From NCBI GenBank assembly GCA_963082975.1, contig OY720348.1:55083564-55147563 (forward strand): a stretch of 64,000 nucleotides of DNA, in the 5' to 3' direction. How positions within the stretch are numbered: the first letter of the stretch is position 1; each line of letters opens with the position of its first letter. Below are positions 23,243 to 36,173 of the stretch, piece by piece. The DNA is from Labia minor (Eukaryota > Arthropoda > Insecta > Dermaptera > Spongiphoridae). Position numbers and translations under genes: made by a program. Below the pieces are notes generated by a model that ran no database searches, had not been told where the DNA came from, and worked only from the letters and a program-made list of their open reading frames with translations.

Positions 23243-24103
23243 TCATCCACGGGTACGAACATATCTGATGGTGATAGATAAAACATATTTTGATATATTA
23301 AAAATTATTTAAAACTTTTTTTAAACTTAAAAAATAATAGTTGAAGAAGAGATAAGATAATAGTGAAATATTTTATTTTATCCTTTTATAGAAATTTCTA
23401 TAATATACCATCATTAATATTTGAAATTCAATTCAATGAATATTTATAATGTATATTATTTAATAGAAATTGGAGGATATCTATCATAGGAATAGGATTA
23501 TATATGAAAAACTTAAAGAATTTTTGGACAGTAGGAGAACTTGTGTAATATTTGAAAATTTAAAATAATATTTCAATATTAATTATTTAAAAATAGTAGA
23601 AAAAATAAATAAAATTCTTACCCATTGATTGACCATTGTTTTTTATTTTCCTTTTTAGTAACCTTCATATTAGGTAGATGAAATCTTATGCTCGCTCCAT
23701 TCCCTTCAAAGTAGATCTAAAAACAAGAAATAGATTTATAATTAGTTCTGTGATTTCGAAATATTTACTTGTATATATTATTTATTATATCCAGTATATT
23801 CTTCTATATTGTAAGTTAGAAAAATCAAAGAATAATTAATAAAAAACAAAGAAAGTTTTTTAGATTTATTTTAACATTTTTTAAGAAGAATTACTGTCAC
23901 AAAAATTTAAGTTCTAACAATAAACGCCATTTAAAAATTATGTAATTTTAATTATATTTAAACATATTGATATTATTTCATGAAATATTATAGAAATAAA
24001 AATTCAACTCACCGATAAGATGTCTTGCAGTCGTTGTGATGTGATGCGATGAACTTCTGAACTGCGACAACATACCACCAAACCAAGTTCTTCAAATGAT
24101 GCT
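23243..24103 (-). CDS. Partial three-exon reading frame upstream of the four-exon gene
   Basis: Exon 24013-24103 (CTGAAG acceptor, GTGAG donor; ASFEELGLVVCCRSSEVHRI...), exon 23622-23716 (TTTTTAG acceptor, GTAAG donor; IYFEGNGASIRFHLPNMKVT...) and an exon starting at 23264 after CAG join in phase and end at TGA 23243-23245 (...GYVRTRG). Each internal exon is open in only that frame. The first exon needs two bases from an upstream exon that I could not place: the candidate at 24233-24317 (GTAGGT donor) is closed in all frames. The last exon continues into the start of the four-exon gene. The product is unknown. Confidence 0.45.
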
Positions 24104-24229
24104 CTTCAGACAATGAAAAGAAATAGAAATAGAAAAAAGATCATTAGTTAGAGTTGAATAGGATAAGAGAGAATAACGTTCCAAAAAAGAGGTTATAAAT
24201 TGTATTTCAATTGAAATATACATATAACC

Positions 24230-24858
24230 TACCGTGGAGGCTACTTCATTGCGCCCTGATGTCTTCCCTGTACAGTCTATCCTATGCCAGACCAAATTCT
24301 ATGGCACGGATGGCCATCTAATAATATTTTCTATCTACGTGCAAAACACTCTTCTTGCTAGAAAAGATTGCAATCACGGAAACGGAAAAAAAAACACTCC
24401 CGAACGCGCTTATTAGACACAGTATGGTCTATTTTGTGTTTTAACTACCGAAGAAATGCGCAATTTAGAAGAAGAAGGAAAAAAAAAAGAAAAAGAAAAG
24501 CATAGATTAAGTGGGAAGCCGTTTGTGAGTATCTGTGGATCAGCTGAGAGTGACTTTGAGTTTTTGGATTACGATTGAACACCACATTCGTGGCAACCTG
24601 TAAAAAATGCCTACCTACCTACAATGGGGATTCATGGCGTCCTCCATAGTGGGAGGAACACTCATGAAAAAGAGACTAAGCTTAGCTCCAAGGTAGTCAA
24701 TACATCCTGGCGGGCTAATCCCATTAAGGAACATTGTTGAACTACCTTCACGAATGCCTGTCCAATACCATAGAGCCACGTCTTAGCCATTCTCAGTGAT
24801 ACACATTACTTTACACAAACAAGGGAATCGTCATTAAAAAAAAAAAAAAAAAAAAAAA
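24230..24858 (+). mobile_element. Poly(A)-tailed retroposon-like segment
   Basis: GC content is higher than in the surroundings. It ends in a pure A23 tract (24836-24858), as expected of a retrotransposed transcript read on plus. The bases flanking the tract are themselves inverted (AATCGTCATT before, TGACGATT after). A plus frame at 24417-24578 (53 codons, ATG at 24456) reads MRNLEEEGKKKEKEKHRLSG and ends ICGSAESDFEFLDYD. The left limit is approximate and no target duplication was found. Confidence 0.45.
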
Positions 24859-25073
24859 TGACGATTTGGGAAGCACAAAACACATGCAGATAAACAATCC
24901 CTTAACATTTTCTGGCACATACCCGACTCCACCCACTAAATACTAAATAGGAAATACTAAAAAGGTGTTTCCTTTAATAGTTAGAAGCATGCAAAAACCA
25001 AACACCTTTTTTCTATTCTATTCTAAAATATTAATAATTCATTAAATTTAATGTTTCTAGTTTCTATCTATAT

Positions 25074-25315
25074 TTATTGGCTACCACAAAGGTTTGGAAG
25101 CGATGACTCAGGAGGCATTTTCTTGAAGCATTCCTTTATCTGTAAATCCCTAACAACAAACGATTAAGCCAAATAAATAAATAATCACCCCCCATACGCA
25201 ACCTATCAGGCTAACAATTCTAAATACCTTTAAAGGAATTGATGATTCAGTAGATTGTAGATTTGCCATCCTTATTCTTCTATCTTCCAATTCTTTCTGT
25301 CTTCTATGGTAGCAT
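25074..25315 (-). CDS. Terminal two exons of a minus-strand gene
   Basis: Exon 25228-25315 (TTTTTCAG acceptor, GTATTT donor) is open in one frame only, for 29 codons (CYHRRQKELEDRRIRMANLQ...). It joins in phase to exon 25074-25139 (TTTACAG acceptor), which reads IKECFKKMPPESSLPNLCGS and Q and then stops. AATAAA overlaps the stop codon. The upstream exon must end with two bases of a codon; a 53-nt candidate at 25452-25504 has the right length but carries a stop. A (CTAA)n run (25331-25358) sits just before the acceptor. The protein is lysine/arginine-rich with two Cys in the last exon. Not recognised. Confidence 0.45.
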
Positions 25316-25667
25316 CTGAAAAACTCGAATCTAACTAACTAACTAACTAACTAACTAACAAACAATGTTAAATTTAAAATATTAATAGAAATATAGTATT
25401 TTTTATTGTAATATTTAAATTTTGTCAATATTAAATTAAAATCATTACTACCACTAATGCCAGAATAATGAAAAAATATACGTTGAGTACTTATTTTTGG
25501 TGAGCTGTATTTATAAAAAATTTTGAAGAAACCAATATTATTCGAAGAGAATTGAATTTGCCATCAGCAAAAAGATGATACATGAAAATAAAAGAAAAAC
25601 AAAAGACATATATAAGATTGAGTATTCAAAATATAATACATTTTTTTTTATCACAAAAAGTACTAAC

Positions 25668-26372
25668 CTCGGAGTTATAAATAGGTTGCCCACTCGTAGT
25701 AGGTCACTCGACGATATCGATGAACTCGTACTTCTCACCATCTCCCTCCATATATACTAGTGGTCCAAATTTGTTTCGTGAATCCATGTTCTTTCAGATG
25801 AACTAATAGAGAAATTGAAAATATTTAAATTATTAAATACACTTATTTTTTATATTCAAATGAATAATCCAAAACATTAAATTAAATTTTAACCTAATAT
25901 TCTAAACTAAGCACGACGAATTAAATATAAAAAAAAAATTGTCTTGATCATAGCTCTTTTGTTATTTCATGATTAATTATATAAATAAATATATCTCTAA
26001 TGAAAAAAAGCCATTTTTAATTTAAAGAATACTTTCATAACAAAATATTAATTTTTATTAATATGTAATAATAGAAAATTATCTACAGATATATCTATAC
26101 TATACTATATATTAAATTTATTGTTAGGAACTAGAATAAAACAAATTCAGTCGAATGTCAATTTCTTTTTCTTTTTCCTCTTTGTTAATTTATATATCTG
26201 TCGATACAACTCTTTTATTGATTTTCACCTTAACAATTAATTGAATATGTAATTATAATTATTAATTATAGTTTGTTGATATATCAACTTTACCTCTAAT
26301 GTGATGTGATTCCTTTTTCTATATGGATCAGATATATTCTTCAGTCGACGACTAACATCAAACCATAACAAG
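25668..26372 (-). pseudogene. Unit 2 copy of two-exon fragment
   Basis: Exons 26294-26372 and 25668-25790 repeat the unit 1 pair with the same splice dinucleotides and the same internal TGA. Confidence 0.45.
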
Positions 26373-26905
26373 CTAAAAAAAAAAAAACCGAAAAATTATT
26401 TAAATACCTTAACTCGCATAATAATATCAATATAGTAATTTAAAAGCAAAAAAAATTTTTTTTCAAATAAATATCAACTATAATTCTCTATTTTCTTACT
26501 TTTAATCACTTTTAATATAATAATAAGCACAATATCTAGACCCATTATGTGTGACTTATTAATTCTTATTTAATTTAGGTACTCTGTTCTTTATTAGAAA
26601 CCTAATCAAATTGATTTCTTTTCAATAATAATATGAGAGATTGAATTTCAAGTGTTTGATTTTTATTATTTATTTTATAATGCATTTTCACTGATATTCA
26701 ATAAATATTTTAATAAACTTGTCGATTTCTTAGAAAATAACGGAGAGATATCAATATTAAAAAATAAATAAAATTATATTGAAAAAATAATGATTTTTCA
26801 AGAGTTTATAATTATTTTAGATAAAATAAATCGCAATGAAAAAAATAAAAGATAAAAAAAAAAAAAATAACCCTGCACTTTTCTAGAATAAATGTTAATA
26901 CAAAT

Positions 26906-26950
<45 letters not shown>

Positions 26951-29924
26951 ATAATTGAATATTGAAGATAAAAAAAATAAAATAAAATGTTAAACTCGTA
27001 ATTAAAAATAAAAGTAAAAAAAATTATAGTACTACATTATAATAATATGTATGTATCCGATTAAAATTTTATTCTATTTTAAATATATATATATATATAT
27101 GATATGATATGATTTGGTTTAAAAATATTTAGGTACACCTAGGCATATATATGTTAGTATATAAATTAAATATTAACTAATTCTGTTAGAATAGAGGATA
27201 TGTTATAGAAAAAGTTCAAATTTATAGAACAAGATGATTTATGCTCCAATTTCATTACCAAATTTGGGTTTCTATTCTATACAAATAAAACAATTTAAAA
27301 TAAAAAAAATAATTATAGTAATTAATATCAGAGAATTAGATGTTAAACTAATCGAAATCTTTAATAATGCTTTTAATCAACGAATAGTATTTTTTATATT
27401 AATTACGAGTATCTATTTCATCGTACTAGTATTATAAATCTATTATTTGTAGTCTTATTTCGAAATTTAAATAAACGTTTTTCTTTTTAAAATAAATAAA
27501 ATTGAATTTTATTTATAAATACCTTACTTTATAAGTTGAATCATGTGAAATGAAAAATTCAATATCATGTTTTCAAAATTTTTCGTTAATTGTTCAGGAG
27601 AATTCTGTCTGACTGAATTGAATTTGATTTTTCTTCTAATATTTTATTTTAATTCCACCACAAGTATTCTTATTTTATATAGCGGGATAGTACTACTCCC
27701 ACTTATCTAAACAATTTATAATTTAATGTTTTTTCTTTTCTATCAAACCCCAGAAACAATCATGATTTTTGTAAATGCACCACCCTCATTCATCCTTGGA
27801 TATCAAGACTCACTATGAACAAGTCAGAACTCGTTCAATAATTTATATTAAATTAATAAATAATAATTCTAGTAATTCTCAGAATTTTTAAAATATATCG
27901 ATATTTAGTTTCATTTCCGACAATTAACCAAATATCCTTTATTTTATTCTAATAGTTCCCATTGGAATTGATTTATTAAAATGATACCAGATAATTTCAT
28001 GACAAGACAAGATAAAAGAAATCCTAAATATTATGATTAATATTATTTATCTTCTTCACCAAAGTACAATATATTATATCTATCCTATTTCGAATTTAAA
28101 AAATAAACGTTATATATTCTCTTGATATTACTATAAATAAAATTTAATTTTGATTATCTGTCTAGAAGAGATGAATCAATACATTCTTTATAAAATTCTT
28201 TCTGTATGTAGAGAGCTTTAAGCGAGAATTTTAGTAATTTTTTTAAATTTAGTATTTTCTGTGTCGGATGTCTAACTAAAAGGGGCTCCAACTTTGTAAA
28301 ATCTTCCCAAATTCATAAATATAGTTAATTACCATCCAGTACGTATTTGAACTCTAATTCAAATATTCTATTGAATTTAAAAACATAATATTTGAAATGT
28401 AGCTCATTCGGAAGAGGGTCATTACCCACACACACAACTTTTTCATTTTTTTTCCTCTAAACTGACCGGAAAAATAAAGCTATATATTTGATAGTTTTTC
28501 ACATGATTAAAAATTGATAAAACTGCTATATATAGAATTTCAGCTTGATTGATTTGCTAAAAATACCAGAATTAATTTTTTAACACTGCAAATCACGCGC
28601 CAGCACGTGACGTGTTGCCATCAACAAAGAGCCAAACATGCGCTGGTTTAATAAATATTATTTATTAATTTTAATTTATAAATTGTAATTAATTAAATTT
28701 AATTTAAATATAATATATGTTATTTAATCGAATTCAAACTGCGAGATAGTCCAGATTTTTTTTTTTTTTTTGATTACTTTTTTTATAAGACAAGAAAAAC
28801 GATTCCAATGAAAAAAACAACTAACAATGCATACAAATATTAATTTCAATATTATAAATAATTCAAATGATTTACACTTAAATCGGGCGTCTCTGGAACT
28901 AGTTTTTTACTCTAATAAATGCATTATTCCAAGAACTGGGTATTTTTTTTATGTTTAGGTGTGAAGGGGCGCTCTGAGCAGCTAGTATAATTATAAAAAA
29001 TATAAAAAAGAATGGGTAATTCTTAAAAGTACAGTTCCAATTATTAATAAAGAAATAATATAAAAAAAATAATAATAAAATAAATTACTCAAATAAATTT
29101 TAAAAAAATAAAATAAATTATATAAATTAGCGATTTGGGTGTACTAGTTACGAGATAAATGCATTGGGAATTAATCAAGAAATCCAAATTTAGTAATGCA
29201 ATTGAAATATTCTATTTATTAGAAGAATAGTTTTTCTAAATATTCTATTATTGAATAAATCTAGGAATGTGATTAAAAAAAAAGATGCAATGGTATTTAT
29301 ATTCAATAGTCATCCACTCATGGATTTGGATAAAACTTTACCAGTAGGTTCTTTTTTAAGTCCAAATAAACATTTCTTATGCAATTCTTGCGGGTCGCTT
29401 CTAGTTTACGAGATAAAAAGCATTAAAGTTTGCATATAAATCCATTGATATTCTATTTAGCTTCCATGTTTCACTAATTTGAGAATCAGAGGGATCCACT
29501 AATTTTCTTCAGTTCGGATTAGATATAGAAAAATTTAAAAAATAATTAATTAAATAATTTCTCTATATCCAAACCGAACCGAAAAAACCGAAAATTAGGA
29601 ATAAGTTAATAATTAGTGAATTAGTCAATAAATAAGTTCATAATAAGGTAATCTGGCAATCTTTAATCCATTTTATCTTGTAAACTAGAATCGATTAGCA
29701 TATTATGGACCTCGAAATATAAAGAAATGTTTTATTAACTAATTAACTAATTAAATTGATTTTCGATTTTTATGGTTCAGGAATTATTTAATTAATTATT
29801 TTTTTAATTTTTCTATATCTAATCCAAACTGAAAAAAGAACAGAAAATTACTTAAGCCCTCTCTGATGGTCAAATAATAAAACATGCTAGTTAAATAGAA
29901 TATCAATGGGTTTATATACAAATT

Positions 29925-30310
29925 TTAATAATTTTTATCTCGTAAATGAAAAGCGACCGCCACATACTGCTTAAGGAAAGTTCGTTTTGAATCTAAAAAG
30001 GAATCCATTGGCAAAGTTTTATCCAAATCCATGACTGGATGACCAGTTTATATAATTACCGATGCAAAAATAAATCAATTGGAAATATTATATGTAGTAT
30101 TGAAGGAAATTGTTTTAAAAAAATGTAAAAGAATGTTTTTCTATGCAAATCCAATAATATAATAATAGAAAAATAGAATAGATTAGATGTTTAAAAAAAT
30201 AAATAACTAACTTACCATGTAATGGAGGGTGTGATTAGAATAGTATACAACTATAATGCATGGAGTGGATGCAACCTTCCTTCATGGCCCATTCTTTGTA
30301 AATTGTAATT
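29925..30310 (-). pseudogene. Unit 2 copy of MDLDKTLP fragment
   Basis: Exons 30216-30310 and 29925-30034 (ATG at 30032), with splice sites as in unit 1. Confidence 0.45.
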
Positions 30311-30545
30311 CTGGAAAAAGAAAAAAAAGGAAATTATTATTTTTGTTATATAGATAGGAATATTTAAAAAAATTCGGAAAGGATAGTATATCTAATATGA
30401 ATTTTTGTTATTATTTCTATAATTCTCCCTATTATAGGCTTAATAGACTGGAACTTACTTTTCAGTTTTATTTCCTAATTAGCGGTGCGATTTTCAAAAG
30501 AATCACTTGTATCTATTCACAGTGTATTCAACGATTAATTATAGA

Positions 30546-30815
30546 ATACAAATTTTAGATGGCTTGAACTATTCCAAGACAAAGAGAGTGTAAATTTAGG
30601 TGATAAAGTGTCTGTTTGTGCGCGTCAGTAATGGCTACCAAACTAATCCACGTTTTACCGCTAGTATTAATTTCTCCAATTACTTGGGGGGTGGGAGTGG
30701 GGCAGGGGAAGAGGGGAGAGGCGCCAAAAAGTTCTATTAATCCAATAGGTTACATTACGAATCAGAAAATAAACTGCGCATATTATCTATTCGTCAATTC
30801 AATAGGATCATGAAT
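30546..30815 (+). mobile_element. Unit 2 truncated BEL 3' end
   Basis: Same fragment as in unit 1, with the purine run at 30704-30721. An (AT)n tract follows it and then one hairpin element at 30875. Confidence 0.85.
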
Positions 30816-30874
30816 TATATATATATATATATATTAATTCATTTTTTTATATATTAAATAATTGAAATTTTATA

Positions 30875-30971
30875 AATACTATGTATATACTAGCTGCTAG
30901 GAGCGCCTTCGGCGCTCTTCACACCTAGACGGGGGCTCCGCCCCCTGTACCCCCGAGTGTTACATAGTATT
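30875..30971. mobile_element. Double-hairpin element, unit 2 first site
   Basis: The single copy at the place where unit 1 has two copies flanking 3.1 kb. Both hairpins are intact. Confidence 0.7.
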
Positions 30972-31924
30972 TGGTTGAATTTAATTAATCTTTTTTGTTT
31001 TATATTTTTGTTATTTTAATTACTTCTTTATATTTCACAAATGAAAATATTTAAACAAAATAACTGATTTGAATTTGTATATAGAATTTCTCCCTCTCTT
31101 CGATATTGACAATCATAAGAGAAGGGTCTGGACTTCCGCATTTTAGAATAAATTGCTCAAAAAATTTACTATTTTTTTTCAATTAAGAAAATTCGTAATT
31201 ATATTATTTAGATTTAATTTTAAAAAAAATGTGGAAAAAGTTATTTTTAATTGTTTTCTCAATGAAAATTTAGTAAGGATTTAATTTATTAATTTGAATG
31301 ATTGTTTTTAAATTTAATTAAATTTTAATACAATAAAATGAATACTTATAGAAACTATTTAGGCAATTTATTCCAATTTATTATGCTATAAAATAATATA
31401 ATAATTTTCTTAATATATTTTTATTTTTAAACAAATTAGTTTTTAATCTCATTTAGTACTAACAATATATATATATATATATATATATACGGTATATACT
31501 GATATATGTTTTTGAACTTGAAAAATATCCACATGACTTTGAAAGGCGAATCAAACTGTTTAAGTCTCATGAGGAAATTCAATTTATGTATTTTTTTATT
31601 AATTAAGATAAATTAATAAATAGTATTTAAAAATATTAAAATCAAAATATTTATTTCAGGGTGACTTAATTATTAGATTTTGGAATATATATTTATAGCT
31701 TACTATATATATTTTTTATATAATAATCTCTTAAAAACAATTTTCATTTTTTAAATTACTATTTATTTAAATAGATAAAATTAAAAAACATTAAATCATA
31801 ATTTCTATTAAAATATTAAATAAGTTTGACCTAATTTATGAAATAAATTAATATAATTATTTTTACTATGATTTAAATATTTTAAATGATATTTAATTAA
31901 TTAAAAACTTATAATAAATTAAAT

Positions 31925-32926
31925 ATTTTAATAATCCAGCCAATTGATAAAACATGAACAGTGACTTCGAATTGAAATAGACATCAGATGAATTCTTATT
32001 AAATGTTTTATAATGATAAATAATTTATGGTTTATTCAAATTATATAAAAAGCCTTAAAAAGTGCCATGCATCAGAATAATCTCGAATAAATATAAAAAT
32101 ACATTATATTATTATTTAGATTATCCCAGTATAAAATATAAATAAAAAAAATTTATTCTTATGTAATATATTGAAAAAAGATTTTTATAAGTTTATATAG
32201 AACTATATAATTTTATTTTTTTGTTATTTATTTAAATTAAAATATTTTAAATTAATATTAAATAGAATAAATACATATGGAAGTTATATTATACGTATAT
32301 AATTAAATGAAAAGAATGAAAAATTATTTTGTGACAATTTTACAATGATAATTGTGAGGAGGAGTTGAGAGGGTTGTAATTGGTTATCGCGAGTTAGAAT
32401 AAATGATAATAAACCTCACCCCGAGGTTGAATTTTGACAAGAACAGCGCCGCTCGCCGAGCGCCCTGGCTATGCGAGCGCACTCACACACGAACACTGAT
32501 AGACTGACTACCGCTCGAGCGGCTGGCTAAGAAGAGCCCCTGGCATTTAGGCAACCCGCTTCGCTAGTTTCCAAATTTAAAATTTTCATATTTAAAGTAC
32601 CTGGATTATCCAGCAGCCGCTCAGAAGAATAAAAATGTATACTTTACTAAGTGTTTTAATAATATTAATTAATTTTAATAATATTCTTAAATTTGAATTA
32701 GTAAATTGATTGAGTATATTGATTTATTATGATTATACTCTCTTCTGGTATTTTTATCTTATAATTAAATAATAATTATTATTTATATATATACAATCTG
32801 TATATTTATTGAATAAACCATAAATTAATATTTATTATAAAACATTTAATAAGAAATCATTTGATGTCTATTTCAATTCGAAGACACTGTTCATGTCATG
32901 CTTTATCAATTAGCTGGATTATTAAA
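31925..32926. repeat. Unit 2 inverted repeat with GC islet
   Basis: Arms 31925-32039 and 32809-32926; islet 32409-32573. Confidence 0.75.
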
Positions 32927-34558
32927 ATATATAAACTTTATATTAATTTTAATCTTAATTTAAATTATCTAATTTATCATATTTTCATTCAATTAATGTC
33001 ATTTTATCATATTTATTAAATTTTTTATATGAATTAAGAAAGTTATACACATTTATTTTAAATATATATCATTTGAAATAAGTTGACCTGTGGCCAGGTC
33101 CGAACCGATCGACGGTTTGAAATAAATTAATTTCCAGCTACAGAAACAATTTCAAATAATTTTAATATATCTATTAATGAAATAAAAAACAGATATGGAT
33201 ATAACATAAATATTTTTAATTTTATTTTATTTATAATATATATGTAAGACCAGGCTGTGACGTCATGAATGGCTGGATGACGTCATATAATTTTAAATCA
33301 AGAAAAAACTAATAAATATGATTTTCCCGAGGATAAAACCAATACAAAGTGCATGATATTCGTGGTGATATATAAAAAAATCTCCTCATGTGAAATTTTG
33401 TGTGAAAATAACCCTTCCCTTACTATCGTCGGTCGGTAAAAATATAAAAAAGAATGGGTAATTCTTAAAAGTACAGTTCCAATTATTAATAAAGAAATAA
33501 TATAAAAAAAATAATAATAAAATAAATTACTCAAATAAATTTTAAAAAAATAAAATAAATTATATAAATTAGCGTTTTGTGTGCATTGGGAATTAATCAA
33601 GAAATCCAAATTTAGTAATGCAATAGAAATATTCTATTTATTAGAAGAATAGTTTTTCTAAATATTATTGAATAAAACTAGGAATGTGATTAAAAAAAAA
33701 AGATGCAATGGTATTTATATTCAATAGTCATCCACTCATGCATTTGGTTAAAAGTCAATATTATAAGATATGCAAAAATTTTTAAATTCTGAGCAATGTG
33801 CAGACAAAAACCTTTTTATATATATATCTATATATATATTATTATTGTAAGATAATGTCTATGTGGTTGAATTTATCAAATATCATATGGATTGAAATTA
33901 AAATAAGAAAAAATCTCGAGGAATCAAGTTAGTTCATAGTATGCATTGGCTGTCTACCTACAAGGGGCTTCTATCCAAAACTCTTTTTCAAGTTTTCTAT
34001 TCTTTACAAACTTAATTAAAAAGAATGACAAATTCCTATCTAGCATTGAATAGTAGAATATAATTTAATAATTAGATAGAATCAATAAAAAAAGAAATAA
34101 GAAATTGGTTGGAAAAATCTAATACAAGTAATAATTGAAAAAATATGGAGTGTCTCCACTCGATTATCTCGCAAATTAGAATCCTAAAATATGATATTTA
34201 ATATTAATTATCTTCTTCATCTAAATTTACAATTTACATAATTTGTAGCATATCTCAAATTTCAAATAAACGTAATTCTCTTTATATTTAATCAAATTTA
34301 AAGCATATTCTTTCTATAAGATATTGGAAATAAAAAATTCATTGCGTTCTTTTTAAAAGTTTGATGTGTATCTTTAGAAGAATTTCAGGAGATTTTTTTT
34401 AATAAAATATATTCGAATAAGCGTGTTTAAAATAAAATAAGGGCAGTAAAAGGGTTATTATTTGAAAAATAATTATTTGCTCTACAGTTTTCCAAAACTA
34501 TCATCATTAAGGAATATTCATATTAATTTTATAAATTTTATATACTTTTGAAAAAATA

Positions 34559-35001
34559 TTATACTGATTTAATACATATCCCGCCATCTATTGCGATTAG
34601 TGTTGACTACATTTAAAAGTTTTATATTAAAATATTATTTTCAATATTATTCATTAAGTATATATATATATATAGCAATAATTAAAATTAAATTAATTTA
34701 AATTAAACTGATTTAATAATAAAAATAATTATCATTCTATTAAAGGAGAAATACAAAGGAATATATCAAAAGAATTGAAAAAAATCTCTCAACCAAGAAC
34801 TGAAATCTAATTTCTAAATTATGATGAAATTCAAATATCTTGTTATATACTAAGGGTATATGTTATCATTATCATCTATAATATACTATAAAATTAAAAA
34901 TTAAAATATATAATAAATACATATACAATACTTACAATGGATTGATTAATGGTAGCTAATGGAGTCGACAAACACTTCAACCGGATCATCGTCTTCAATT
35001 C
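34559..35001 (-). pseudogene. Unit 2 truncated gene (exons 3-4)
   Basis: Exons 34936-35001 and 34559-34606, with the same truncation next to an inverted fragment at 35205-35480. Confidence 0.6.
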
Positions 35002-36173
35002 CTGGAAAACAAAGACTAATATGAAATAATGTTTTCCTGGAATAATTGATATTGGAAATCTACTCACCTTTTTAATGGATCCGTAAAAGTGAAAGATTGC
35101 CATCAACATCGATCGATGATACATGAAAAACAAGAATAAAAGACATATTTATTAAGTATGAAAATAGATTAGAATAATATTAAAATATTTCTTAAAAAAA
35201 TACTTAAGTTCTCTTACTGTCCAAAAATTCTTTAAATTTTTCATATATTATCCTATTCCTATGATAGATATCCTTCAATTTCTATTAAATAATATACATT
35301 ATAAATATTCATTGAATTGAATTTCAAACATTAATGATGATATATTATAGAAATTTCTATAAAAGGATAAAATAAAATATTTCACTATTATCTTATATTC
35401 TTCAACTATTATTTTTTAAGTTTAAAAACGGTTTTAAATAATTTTTAATATATCAATATATGTTTTATCTATCACCATCATTATAATTATATTCAATACT
35501 GTTGATATAATTGTATTTAATTTTTCACAATTTGTCTCATTTGATATCAACTTAATATCAAAAATCTTTAACTTTATATTATATCTAAATTTTAATCCTA
35601 AGTATTGTTATTTGGTCCTTTATTAAATTTTATATTCAGTTGCATAAAACATTCTGTTTTATTTAATCAATCCTATTTTTATTTCATTGTTTCTTTCCAG
35701 AAATTTGGATAGGAATAGTTTCGATTTAAAGGTACCTAAAGCATCTTTGTTGAGTTAACAAGATCCGATTTTCGCTTTTCCATTAGGCACACCCCTTTTT
35801 ATATTTCATTAATTAATTTCAATACAGTTTTGTCGTGTTCTGAACAAAATACGACTGGCGACTTACTCTTTTATATACCTATCTTTATTTTCCTTCCATA
35901 TCACGGTCATTCCAATCTAAGATAACTTTCCATTGGCTAGTTATCTTCAAACCCCCCCCCCCCCCCCCAACAGCTTCCAGTTTCGAATTATTTCCCTTTC
36001 GGGTCGTAATAAGGGCTTTAAGCCGTGTTATAGTGACGACACTCTGACAGGACAGGTGCGATTTTATCGATACCCTGTCTCCTTATAATCGAAATTTTCT
36101 TGTTTTTTTTCTCGAGAGAAACACATTAATTATAAATTTTGAAATTTATTAAATTCTATCTTTTCTTAACACT

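Larger units (their letters stand above)
1..25399. repeat. Tandem mega-repeat unit 1 (25.4 kb)
   Basis: Base 1 aligns with base 25400 and base 47788, and the same order of landmarks recurs from there. Unit 1 is about 3 kb longer than unit 2 because of an extra block at about 5410-8490. It also carries a 121 bp deletion in the BEL gag-pol. The phase of the unit is arbitrary, set by the window start. Confidence 0.97.

Noticed and set aside
24233-24317. Exon bounded by ATTAG and GTAGGT upstream of the three-exon frame
   Set aside because: All three frames contain stops and its end phase does not fit the next exon; possibly noncoding or part of the retroposon-like segment.
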